A stretch of DNA of 15,104 bases from Nitrospirota bacterium (lineage in GTDB: Bacteria; Nitrospirota; CAKKRA01; 9FT-COMBO-42-15), in NCBI GenBank assembly GCA_023248415.1, contig JAHFEP010000053.1, positions 1 through 15,104 of the forward strand. Direction: 5' to 3'. This document shows positions 1-6,587 of this stretch, one piece after another; the stretch's first letter is position 1, and each line of letters opens with the position of its first letter. The notes under the pieces were generated by a model. The model worked only from the letters and a program-made list of their open reading frames with translations, was not told the origin of the DNA and ran no database searches. A program made the translations under genes and the position numbers.

Positions 1-21
1 AGAGTTTTAGAGATGTATCGT

Positions 22-1435
22 GTTTCAATCCACGCCCCTGCGCGAGGGGCGACAATGATTTCATTTGACCAGATACCGAGCAGTATAAGTTTCAATCCAC
101 GCCCCTGCGCGAGGGGCGACTTCTGCCTTTTAATCCCTTCTGTAACATGTTTATGTTTCAATCCACGCCCCTGCGCGAGGGGCGACTGTATAAGGCTGCG
201 GAGCGCCTCAAGTTCTTTGTTGTTTCAATCCACGCCCCTGCGCGAGGGGCGACTCGTATGGTGTGCGCGCTTCTGTAATGCCAAGTTTGTTTCAATCCAC
301 GCCCCTGCGCGAGGGGCGACTGTTTATCATATATATATGCCTGCAAGAGTATAAGTTTCAATCCACGCCCCTGCGCGAGGGGCGACGCCGACTTCTTTCT
401 GACAGCCTCCGACCGTGATGTTTCAATCCACGCCCCTGCGCGAGGGGCGACATTATTTCACCAGCCATTAGACCAATTTGCAGATGTTTCAATCCACGCC
501 CCTGCGCGAGGGGCGACATGGAGAGATAAAATATGGCAGCTTTGAGTGGCAGTTTCAATCCACGCCCCTGCGCGAGGGGCGACGAAATCAGATATATCAA
601 GCTCAAATCTCAGATATGTTTCAATCCACGCCCCTGCGCGAGGGGCGACCCTCTCGGGTCGCCTTGATGATAGGCTGTTAAGCCAGTTTCAATCCACGCC
701 CCTGCGCGAGGGGCGACGCAATTCTCGGCGCCGCTGGATTTGAAAATATTGGTTTCAATCCACGCCCCTGCGCGAGGGGCGACTATACAGGGCATACATG
801 GTTAAAGCATGGTTATAGTTTCAATCCACGCCCCTGCGCGAGGGGCGACGGCACCATATCACCAAGCAATGCAAGTAAAGCGTTTCAATCCACGCCCCTG
901 CGCGAGGGGCGACGCTTGTCATAGATGAATATGGCAAAGACAATGTGTTTCAATCCACGCCCCTGCGCGAGGGGCGACCATTAACAGCGGCGGCACTCCA
1001 GATATAGTGTCGTTTCAATCCACGCCCCTGCGCGAGGGGCGACATAGTAGATATATCAAGCTCATAAAGCAGATATGTTTCAATCCACGCCCCTGCGCGA
1101 GGGGCGACTAAGGCACAGACGTTATTGGCCCGAGATCTATTGTTTCAATCCACGCCCCTGCGCGAGGGGCGACGATGTTTCGTATCTCAATCATTCCGTA
1201 GTTGTCGTTTCAATCCACGCCCCTGCGCGAGGGGCGACGAATAACTATTTTTTGGGACTCCTCTATAAACTCGTTTCAATCCACGCCCCTGCGCGAGGGG
1301 CGACTCGGTATCAGCAGTTTATTTATTTGCGTTTTAAAGTTTCAATCCACGCCCCTGCGCGAGGGGCGACTGTGTATCTAAGGTCATCCAATAAAAAGTA
1401 TAAGTTTCAATCCACGCCCCTGCGCGAGGGGCGAC
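22..1435 (-). CRISPR. Type I-C CRISPR array, 22 repeats, leftward transcription
   Basis: Twenty-two copies of a 32-bp repeat are present. On the plus strand each begins GTTTCAATCC and ends GAGGGGCGAC. Repeat starts are 22, 89, 155, 222, 289, 355, 420, 486, 552, 618, 686, 752, 818, 882, 947, 1012, 1077, 1142, 1207, 1273, 1339 and 1404. I see no base differences among them. The 21 complete spacers are 32-36 bp. Read on the minus strand, the repeat folds as CGCCCCT-loop-AGGGGCG (7-bp stem, 5-nt loop), followed by the 11-nt handle TGGATTGAAAC, which matches type I-C crRNAs. Transcription is therefore leftward, in the same sense as the cas genes, and the newest spacers lie near 1371-1403. Bases 1-21 are part of another spacer, and no degenerate terminal repeat is seen, so the array probably continues beyond the left edge. 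Confidence 0.98.
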
Positions 1436-1639
1436 TGTTTCTTTATAACTTATTACAAATTAACTACTTAATGACCGCTTTTTGCGAACCTTTCACTAAA
1501 CAATCCAAAAAATATTAAATTGTCAAAGAGCAGCGGGACATTCCCTTTATTTCAAAACATGTTTTGTGAATTGCGAACCATACGGGAAAACTATGTAAGC
1601 TGATGGTTCGCAGATGCTTTTTAATACCTCTTACCTTAT
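1436..1639 (-). promoter_or_regulatory. CRISPR leader
   Basis: This AT-rich, gene-free stretch lies between the leader-proximal repeat (ends 1435) and the stem-loop behind cas2. In type I-C loci the leader lies upstream of the array on the crRNA strand, which here is the right-hand side. It contains TGCGAACC at 1483-1490, TGCGAACCAT at 1572-1581 and its inverse ATGGTTCGCA at 1603-1612, plus a CAAAACATGTTTTG palindrome at 1553-1566. A possible minus-strand -10 box (TATAAA, 1447-1442) would start transcription at about the first repeat. No convincing -35 box was found, so the promoter itself is a weak call. The first part of this region also reads as the end of an open frame that translates the repeats; that frame is not a gene. 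Confidence 0.8.
1572..1612. repeat. Perfect 10-bp inverted repeat in the leader
   Basis: TGCGAACCAT (1572-1581) and ATGGTTCGCA (1603-1612) are exact inverse copies separated by 21 bp. A third copy of the core, TGCGAACC, lies nearer the array at 1483-1490. An inverted pair plus a third site inside a leader could serve as protein-binding sites for spacer integration or for leader transcription, or the pair could form a hairpin. The repeat is seen directly; its function is inference. Confidence 0.6.
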
Positions 1640-1662
1640 CCCTCTCCCCTTATGGGAGAGGG
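1640..1662. repeat. REP-like stem-loop just after cas2
   Basis: CCCTCTCCC (1640-1648) pairs perfectly with GGGAGAGGG (1654-1662) around a 5-nt loop, beginning 10 nt past the cas2 stop. No T-tract follows on the minus strand, so it does not look like a classical intrinsic terminator. It could still stabilise or bound the 3' end of the cas mRNA. A related 23-mer (20/23 matches over 1637-1659) occurs at 11304-11326, on the other side of the cas operon, which suggests a dispersed palindromic repeat of this genome. Confidence 0.6.
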
Positions 1663-1672
1663 GAATCTATGG

Positions 1673-1960
1673 TTAAACAATCAACGGCCCGTCCTGCTCA
1701 ATCGTTTTTTTCGCTCCTACATGCTCTACACGATGCTTATAGTTAGAGCCAAGATAATAAAACCTCAGGCTGTCCTTTTCAGGGTCAATCTCCGAAATCA
1801 ATCTATCCTTTAGCATCGTCCACTGAGCAGGGTCAACAATACATTCAAATACGGAGTACTGCACCCTCTGCCCGTAATCCTTGCATGCGCGGGCAACCCT
1901 TCGCAATCGGCGCTGCCCTGTATCATCAGATGCAACATCATAGCTTATCAGAACAAGCAT
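1673..1960 (-). CDS. cas2: Cas2, CRISPR adaptation protein
   Basis: Cas2 dimers bridge two Cas1 dimers in the complex that inserts new spacers at the leader end. The 95-residue product starts MLVLISYDV. This gives the beta-strand and the conserved Asp-8 of the ferredoxin-like Cas2 fold, and the length is normal for the family. A longer reading to 2014 adds 18 residues (SLCAFVSLCLCALVGGN) that are only translated inverted-repeat DNA. The start at 1960 is preferred because TGGAGGGAAT places GGAGG directly before this ATG. It is the last gene of the leftward cas operon. In most I-C loci it abuts cas1, but here about 480 bp containing a four-helix-bundle gene separates them. Its own ribosome site lies just outside the inserted segment and so was preserved. 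Confidence 0.95.
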   Translation of the reverse strand: MLVLISYDVASDDTGQRRLRRVARACKDYGQRVQYSVFECIVDPAQWTMLKDRLISEIDPEKDSLRFYYLGSNYKHRVEHVGAKKTIEQDGPLIV

Positions 1961-1973
1961 ATTCCCTCCAACT

Positions 1974-2413
1974 AAGGCACAGAGGCACAGAGATACAAAG
2001 GCACAAAGGGACAAAATTTAATTCTCTTTGCCAACTTTTTTAATTAAGCTGCTCATCATCCTTTCTATTTCTCTACTCGATTCATAAATCCTTTCAAAAG
2101 TATCTCTTGATAGATACCCTAAATTCAAGCAAATCTCCAGTTGAGTTTGTAATTCATATAAAGAGCCGATTGCTATTTGTAAAAAACGAGTATAGTCATT
2201 TGTAGAATATCTGCCATATCCTTCTGCAATATTACTCGGTATTGATACGGCACTTCTTCTTATTTGCGATACCAGTCCATAGAGTTCTTCTTTCGGAAAC
2301 AATCTTGTTGTTGAATAAATTTCGGTTACCAACGCCATCGATTTTTGCCATACAACCAAATCTCTATAGCTCTTTATTGTTTTCATAGTTTTTCCTTTGT
2401 GCCTCTGTGCCTT
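1974..2413 (-). mobile_element. IVS-like element with inverted repeats around a four-helix-bundle gene
   Basis: AAGGCACAGAGGCACA at 1974-1989 is matched exactly in inverse at 2398-2413. Both arms continue into related low-complexity GGCACAAAGG-type sequence, to about 2012 on the left and from about 2394 to 2429 on the right. The segment holds one gene, of the family best known from intervening sequences in 23S rRNA genes, where terminal inverted repeats form a stem. It sits between the cas1 stop (2438) and the cas2 ribosome site (about 1962-1970) and breaks neither gene. The repeats and their positions are seen directly; mobility is inferred from family knowledge and the unusual location. No target-site duplication was identified. 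Confidence 0.6.
2018..2386 (-). CDS. Four-helix bundle protein, S23/IVS family
   Basis: The 122-residue product carries the signature of the TIGR02436 / 23S rRNA IVS family: YRDLVVWQKSM at the N-terminus, then FPKEELYGLVSQIRRSAVSI, then the PSNIAEGYGR loop, and two further amphipathic helices. Relatives form homopentameric helical bundles, and one branch acts as the accessory variability determinant (Avd) of diversity-generating retroelements. No reverse transcriptase is present here. A longer start at 2437 adds MKNRRKGAKAQRHKGKT, which is translated repeat arm. ATG at 2386 has AAGGA 7 nt upstream and is preferred. The gene lies between cas1 and cas2 on the operon strand. A role in RNA or nucleic-acid binding is possible but unproven. 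Confidence 0.88.
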   Translation of the reverse strand: MKTIKSYRDLVVWQKSMALVTEIYSTTRLFPKEELYGLVSQIRRSAVSIPSNIAEGYGRYSTNDYTRFLQIAIGSLYELQTQLEICLNLGYLSRDTFERIYESSREIERMMSSLIKKVGKEN

Positions 2414-2437
2414 TGCCCCTTTGCGCCTATTTTTCAA

Positions 2438-3469
2438 TCACTTCCATATAAAAGGCGGATAATTATCCATATCCCCGCGTAAATAACGGGCCATTAGCAA
2501 TGCCTGTGTATGAAAGAGCAGGCCAATAGTCACCTTTTCATTTAAAAACGGATGCAGTATCTCATCCTGTTTCCGCTTTTGATAGGCAATTAAAACAGCC
2601 TTTCTTGTATCATCATCCATCCACACTGCTCCTGATTCTTTTTTCTGAAAGCCCTTAGCCTGCACCTGACAAAGATTGATTAATGAAAGAGCCAAACGGT
2701 CGGCAAAGAAAGGACGAAACTCCTCCATAAGGTCAAGCGCAAGGCTGTATCTGCCGGGGCGGTCCCTGTGCAGAAAGCCAACAGCAGGATCAAGTCCCAC
2801 AGTCTCAAGCGCAGAACGCACATCGTGCATTACAATCGTATATAAAAAAGAGAGCAGGCAGTTTACATTATCCAGCGGAGGCCGCCTGTTTCTTTCATTA
2901 AATTTAAAATCATCTTTCTGTGAGGTAATCAGATGATCAAATACCTCAAAATAGGCATTTGCAGACTCGCCCTCTATTCCGCGCAAGATATCAAGAGGCG
3001 ATTCCGCTTGCAGCCTCCTCATTGAATTTGCAAGCCTCTGAGAAGCCTGTGAAACCGCATCCGCATCAATCTTTTCTGAATGGTCTCTCAATGCGCGTTG
3101 AAGCACTGAACGGCAGTTGGCGATTTTGCCGGTTAATACTGCCTGCGCTATTAAGGCAGAGGTTTTTAAATCATCTGCCCTGCGATACTGTTCGCGCCTT
3201 AAAAGCACATTGCCAGACACCGGCCCCTGAACCTTTGCAAGAAAACCGCCGTTCTCTGTAAGAAAGCTGATTGCCACACCGTTCTCCGCGCAGAATCCCA
3301 TCAGATACGGACTGCATGATATCTGGCCGAAACAGACAATGCCGCCGAGCGTATGAACCGGAATAGTCAGGCTAACCATACCGTCAACCTTCACCACAAC
3401 AGTCTCGCCTTCCTTAGCAAGATATGCCCCCTGTGTTGTAACAAAGAGAGTGTTAAGAAGCTTTTTCAT
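2438..3469 (-). CDS. cas1: Cas1 integrase, type I-C
   Basis: Cas1 catalyses integration of prespacers at the leader-repeat junction. The 343-residue length is typical of I-C Cas1. The N-terminal beta domain (about residues 1-80) is followed by the helical catalytic domain. The likely metal ligands are visible: Glu-166 in GIEGESANAYF, His-234 in FLHRDRPGRYSLALDL, and the acidic cluster at Asp-246/Glu-249/Glu-250. The start at 3469 is supported by GAGGT about 6 nt upstream. The rhuM-like stop at 3492 is 22 nt upstream, so the two genes are probably co-transcribed. Downstream, the four-helix-bundle element begins just after the Cas1 stop. In canonical I-C operons cas4 directly precedes cas1, so the RhuM gene here is an insertion into the adaptation module. 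Confidence 0.97.
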   Translation of the reverse strand: MKKLLNTLFVTTQGAYLAKEGETVVVKVDGMVSLTIPVHTLGGIVCFGQISCSPYLMGFCAENGVAISFLTENGGFLAKVQGPVSGNVLLRREQYRRADDLKTSALIAQAVLTGKIANCRSVLQRALRDHSEKIDADAVSQASQRLANSMRRLQAESPLDILRGIEGESANAYFEVFDHLITSQKDDFKFNERNRRPPLDNVNCLLSFLYTIVMHDVRSALETVGLDPAVGFLHRDRPGRYSLALDLMEEFRPFFADRLALSLINLCQVQAKGFQKKESGAVWMDDDTRKAVLIAYQKRKQDEILHPFLNEKVTIGLLFHTQALLMARYLRGDMDNYPPFIWK

Positions 3470-3491
3470 TCTGACCTCATAACATTTTTAT

Positions 3492-4517
3492 TTACCGTTT
3501 ACGTCCCAGTTTCTTCTTTTCCTCAATAACCGATTCTATATGCCTTAGCTCTTCATCATCAGCAAGGGCTTCCTCTTTTGCCTCGCTTGCAAGCCGGTTA
3601 TGGTGAAAGGTTTCATACTGGTCAAGAGCCAGTTTGTCGGCTACCTCCTTAGTCACCTTGCCTGCATTAGTGAGAATATCCCTCTCGTTGAATTGTAAAA
3701 AGGCATCAAGTTTTTGCCGCCAGTCGCGCATAAAGACCTGCCTGCGGCGTTTTGCTTGATCTTCAGCATAGTTCAGGTACATTTCCACAATGCGGTTAAG
3801 ATGTTTCATCTCCTCGTGATTAAGGTAATTCTTTGCAATGGTCACATCCCCTTTGCGGACTTTTGCGCCTTTCCATGAGGTCAAGCCCATATTGGGCTTT
3901 AAAGCATCCGCCCGTTCAGAAATTATCTCTGCCGCGGTTTTGCCTGAAACGGCAAAGTGCAGCTTGTTCTGAACAATGCTGAAAAATTCCAAAGTTTCTT
4001 CCGTATTCGGGTCATAATCAGCCGCAAGTTTATAGATGTCGCGGATTTTCTGATAAAAACGTTTTTCGCTGGAGCGGATGTCACGTATCCGTTCAAGCAT
4101 CTCATCAAAGTAATCGGAGCCGATATTATTGATTTCTTTCAGGCGCTCATCATCCATTGTAAAGCCTTTTACGATATACTCGTTCAATCTTTCGGTAGCC
4201 CACTTTCGGAACTGTGTGCCGCGAAGGGATTTTACCCGATAGCCTACAGCAATAATCGCTTCAAGATTGTAAAATTTAGTGGAGTAGGTCTTGCCGTCGG
4301 CAGCAGTTGTCAAGTATTCCTTGACAACTCGATTTTCCTGCAGTTCCTTTTCCGCAAAGACATTTCTGAGATGAAGGCTGATATTCTGCTTTGTTGTTTG
4401 GAATAGCTCCGCCATAGTTAATTGGTTCAGCCAGACAGTCTCATCCTGCAGCCGGACTTCAAGCATGGTTTTTCCGTCCTCTGTCTGATAAAAAAGTAAA
4501 TTGCTTTTAATTGGCAT
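3492..4517 (-). CDS. rhuM: RhuM-family protein between cas4 and cas1
   Basis: The 341-residue product matches the Virulence_RhuM family (Pfam PF13310). Its N-terminal part shows the typical FYQTEDGKTMLEVRLQDETV opening, then WLNQLTMAELF and KQNISLHLRNVF. This resembles a winged-helix, DNA-binding or Bro/KilA-N-like region. GYRVKSLRGTQFRKWATERL follows, and then a long helical C-terminal half with a basic, acidic-flanked tail. RhuM was named from a Salmonella pathogenicity island; its biochemical function is not established, and it often accompanies restriction-modification genes. ATG at 4517 is chosen because GGGG lies a short distance upstream and homologues begin near this point. ATG at 4544 (9 extra residues) is also possible. 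The gene lies 30 nt after the cas4 stop and 22 nt before cas1, on the same strand, so it behaves as an operon member. Confidence 0.88.
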   Translation of the reverse strand: MPIKSNLLFYQTEDGKTMLEVRLQDETVWLNQLTMAELFQTTKQNISLHLRNVFAEKELQENRVVKEYLTTAADGKTYSTKFYNLEAIIAVGYRVKSLRGTQFRKWATERLNEYIVKGFTMDDERLKEINNIGSDYFDEMLERIRDIRSSEKRFYQKIRDIYKLAADYDPNTEETLEFFSIVQNKLHFAVSGKTAAEIISERADALKPNMGLTSWKGAKVRKGDVTIAKNYLNHEEMKHLNRIVEMYLNYAEDQAKRRRQVFMRDWRQKLDAFLQFNERDILTNAGKVTKEVADKLALDQYETFHHNRLASEAKEEALADDEELRHIESVIEEKKKLGRKR

Positions 4518-4547
4518 GCTGTCCCCTTTTTTTTTCATAGGCATCCT

Positions 4548-5192
4548 TTATTCATCCTCCATTACTGCCAGCAAATATTTACTCGCCTTACCACTTACCT
4601 TCGGCAAGCAGAGATTAAGCAGAGAACACTTCTTGCACTTCTTTGAATATTCAGCCTTCGGGGTAATGCCTGATTCAATAAGCTCATGCACCTTTTTTGC
4701 CGCCTCCTCTGTCTCAGCCCGCAAGGCTTTATCAAAAGCCACATCCTCCCTGCGCCGTGTCTGGCCGTAAAAAAGAGCGCCTTCCCTGATTTCAATATTC
4801 AGCATCTCCTCAAGACAAATTGCCTGAGCGCACAGTTGAACCTTGTCGCAGTTATCTATCTTAGGCTTGCCCCTTTTGTATTCCACAGGAAAGGGTATCC
4901 ACGTCCCATCGTCCCTCTTGTGGAATTCAACAACATCAGCCTTTCCGATTAGACCAAGCCTGAGCGACCGCATCGGCACACCATACTCAATACGAATCTT
5001 ACCCCTTGATTCCTTATCAGCAGTATCAACCTTATCATGCATAATCCTGCCTTCAGCAGTGAAGAGATTTTCCTCCCACAATTGCTCGATGTGAATCAAC
5101 GCACAACGGCGCGGGCAGTATAGGTATTGATTAAGTGCTGCAAGATGAATAAGATCATCTTCATTGTATTTCTCGGATAATGGATCAAGCAC
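4548..5192 (-). CDS. cas4: Cas4 exonuclease, Fe-S adaptation factor
   Basis: Cas4 trims prespacer ends and selects PAM and orientation together with Cas1-Cas2. The 214-residue protein shows the RecB-like nuclease core: Asp-85 in GKADVVEF, the Glu-104/Lys-106 pair in PFPVEYKRGKP, and a Gln motif near 119-123 (QLCAQ). The Fe-S ligands are likely a Cys of YCPRRC (26 or 30) plus Cys-186, Cys-189 and Cys-195 in CKKCSLLNLC. The start is GTG at 5192, with GAGGG 9 nt upstream. It overlaps the cas7 stop by 8 bp (GTGCTTGA), implying translational coupling. The gene is full length and not fused to cas1. Confidence 0.95.
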   Translation of the reverse strand: MLDPLSEKYNEDDLIHLAALNQYLYCPRRCALIHIEQLWEENLFTAEGRIMHDKVDTADKESRGKIRIEYGVPMRSLRLGLIGKADVVEFHKRDDGTWIPFPVEYKRGKPKIDNCDKVQLCAQAICLEEMLNIEIREGALFYGQTRRREDVAFDKALRAETEEAAKKVHELIESGITPKAEYSKKCKKCSLLNLCLPKVSGKASKYLLAVMEDE

Positions 5193-6177
5193 CAGGATGT
5201 TCCCTCACCAGACCACCTGTATTATCATTCCACGTCCACAATTCAACTCCTGCGGGTATTCTGTCTTTGTTTACAGTTACAGTATAATGCTCAAATCTGC
5301 GTGGACTCGTCACGTTATCATTCTTGTTGATATCGATTACCTTACCTAAATCTAGCAGAGCTTGCGCAGGTGCACAGCCAAGCATCGCCTGTCTTAACTG
5401 CTGTTCCTGATTTGCATCAGTTCCAACGTGTTTAAATACATAAAGTCCACGGCGAGACATGAACCCTTTGCTTGCAGAACGGTCATGATCATACATTTTT
5501 GCAAGAGCTTCCCATAAAAGAGCAAGGTCATTTTCGGAAAAACCTGTGCCTGCTTCGTCATCAGAAAGATGCGCGCTGACAAAACCTTTTGCTGCATACA
5601 ATCCATAAGGGATAAGATTCTTACGCCCCATTGTACGGAGCTTGTCTTCGTCTTGCTCATTCTCCCATTTAAGATAGTCATCTGATGTCTTAGCTCCTTT
5701 TACATCTTCTGCAACGGCCATTCGTGTTATGGAAATATCAAGAGGCAGAACGGAATCTATCGAACGTGCAAAGGAAAATTGTACTGGTCCACGAACTTGT
5801 CCTGCGTTGGGTCCTGTGCTCATTACTGCGCCGAATGTGCGTACATCATAGAAGGTCTTGCACATCCATTTACGGGCTTCTTTTACTTTGCTTTTTGAAG
5901 CGCCTTTTTCAGGCACGCCACCCGTTTCCTCATGAGCCTTAGTAATAGGACGGTTCAAATTTGTTGCATGTTCAATGAAGATTGCATTCGGAGCAGCATT
6001 GCCTTGAGCTACTTGCACATAGTTGCGCACTCTGCGCTTAAGAGCCACATCAGACACTAATCCCCGCATATCCTCAGGATCAATACGTGGGGCATTCCCC
6101 GCGTCCGGGTCACCATTAGGGTTGCCATGCTCGCAATCGAATAAAAACAAAAATTCATAACGATTTTGGATACTCAT
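5185..6177 (-). CDS. cas7: Cas7 (Csd2), backbone of the I-C effector complex
   Basis: Cas7 polymerises along the crRNA spacer as the helical backbone of the interference complex. The 330-residue product carries the hallmark N-terminal stretch FLFDCEHGNPNGDPDAGNAP, followed by RIDPEDMRGLVSDVALKRRV and later QFSFARSIDSVLPLDISITR, all typical of Csd2. The start at 6177 has AAGGAGG 7 nt upstream and shares one base with the cas8c stop (TAATG), so translation is coupled to cas8c. Its end overlaps the cas4 GTG start. No truncation is seen; the protein is at the long end for the family. Confidence 0.97.
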   Translation of the reverse strand: MSIQNRYEFLFLFDCEHGNPNGDPDAGNAPRIDPEDMRGLVSDVALKRRVRNYVQVAQGNAAPNAIFIEHATNLNRPITKAHEETGGVPEKGASKSKVKEARKWMCKTFYDVRTFGAVMSTGPNAGQVRGPVQFSFARSIDSVLPLDISITRMAVAEDVKGAKTSDDYLKWENEQDEDKLRTMGRKNLIPYGLYAAKGFVSAHLSDDEAGTGFSENDLALLWEALAKMYDHDRSASKGFMSRRGLYVFKHVGTDANQEQQLRQAMLGCAPAQALLDLGKVIDINKNDNVTSPRRFEHYTVTVNKDRIPAGVELWTWNDNTGGLVREHPGA

Positions 6178-6587
6178 TAGTTTTCCTCCTTCTTATTAAG
6201 ATTGTTATTATCACTATCTTTCTGTTTTCTACCTTTGCCAGCGTTGAGTGAAGCAAGTTGCTGATAATAGCCGAGTGCAAATAGACTCTGCTCCTCTAAT
6301 GTAAGCGTGCGAGGAACGGTCTCTTTAATACGCCCCATTATTTCAGCAATCTGGTCTTCATACCAGAAAGCCAGACCTCCTTCTAATTTGCCAAGGTGGT
6401 TTTTAGCATTGGCAGCAAGCCGTCCAAAAATAAGACCCGGTGTCTGGCTTGCAGCAGTGTAATAACGCTGTACTACTCCTGCACTGACATCTCCAAGCGC
6501 AGCACGCTGCAAGCGGGCAAGCACCGCGAGCAGTCTGCCGCAGTGGTAAGCTGGATGTGGGTGTTCGGGATTCAAGTATGGTTGCAT
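6177..6587 (-). CDS. cas11c: Cas11c small subunit from an internal cas8c start
   Basis: Type I-C systems are known to make the small subunit Cas11c by internal translation within cas8c. Here cas8c codon 451 is an ATG (6585-6587), preceded by a perfect AAGGAG (6601-6596) with an 8-nt spacer. The in-frame product is 136 residues, beginning MQPYLNPEHPHPAYHCGRLL, all-helical in appearance and of the expected size. It would share the cas8c stop. Two copies normally line the belly of the I-C complex and contact Cas7. The ribosome site and start are seen directly; production of the separate protein is inferred from homologous systems. Confidence 0.8.
   Translation of the reverse strand: MQPYLNPEHPHPAYHCGRLLAVLARLQRAALGDVSAGVVQRYYTAASQTPGLIFGRLAANAKNHLGKLEGGLAFWYEDQIAEIMGRIKETVPRTLTLEEQSLFALGYYQQLASLNAGKGRKQKDSDNNNLNKKEEN

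Noticed and set aside
13..1518. Open frames through the array on both strands, encoding repeated peptides such as VSIHAPARGAT or SPLAQGRGLK
   Set aside because: They are translations of the CRISPR repeat, whose length and lack of stops keep frames open; no ribosome sites or gene-like composition were seen.
1640..1662. Intrinsic terminator of the cas operon
   Set aside because: The stem is strong, but no run of T follows on the transcribed strand; listed as a palindromic repeat instead.
1109..1983. Possible self-targeting: spacer 1109-1141 begins TAAGGCACAGA, as at 1973-1983
   Set aside because: Only 11 bases match, in low-complexity sequence, and at the end of the spacer away from the seed.
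1961..2014. Longer N-terminus for Cas2
   Set aside because: The extra 18 residues derive from the inverted-repeat arm, and a strong GGAGG precedes the internal ATG at 1960.
2018..2386. Diversity-generating retroelement accessory protein (Avd)
   Set aside because: The fold family is related, but no reverse transcriptase, template repeat or variable repeat was seen.
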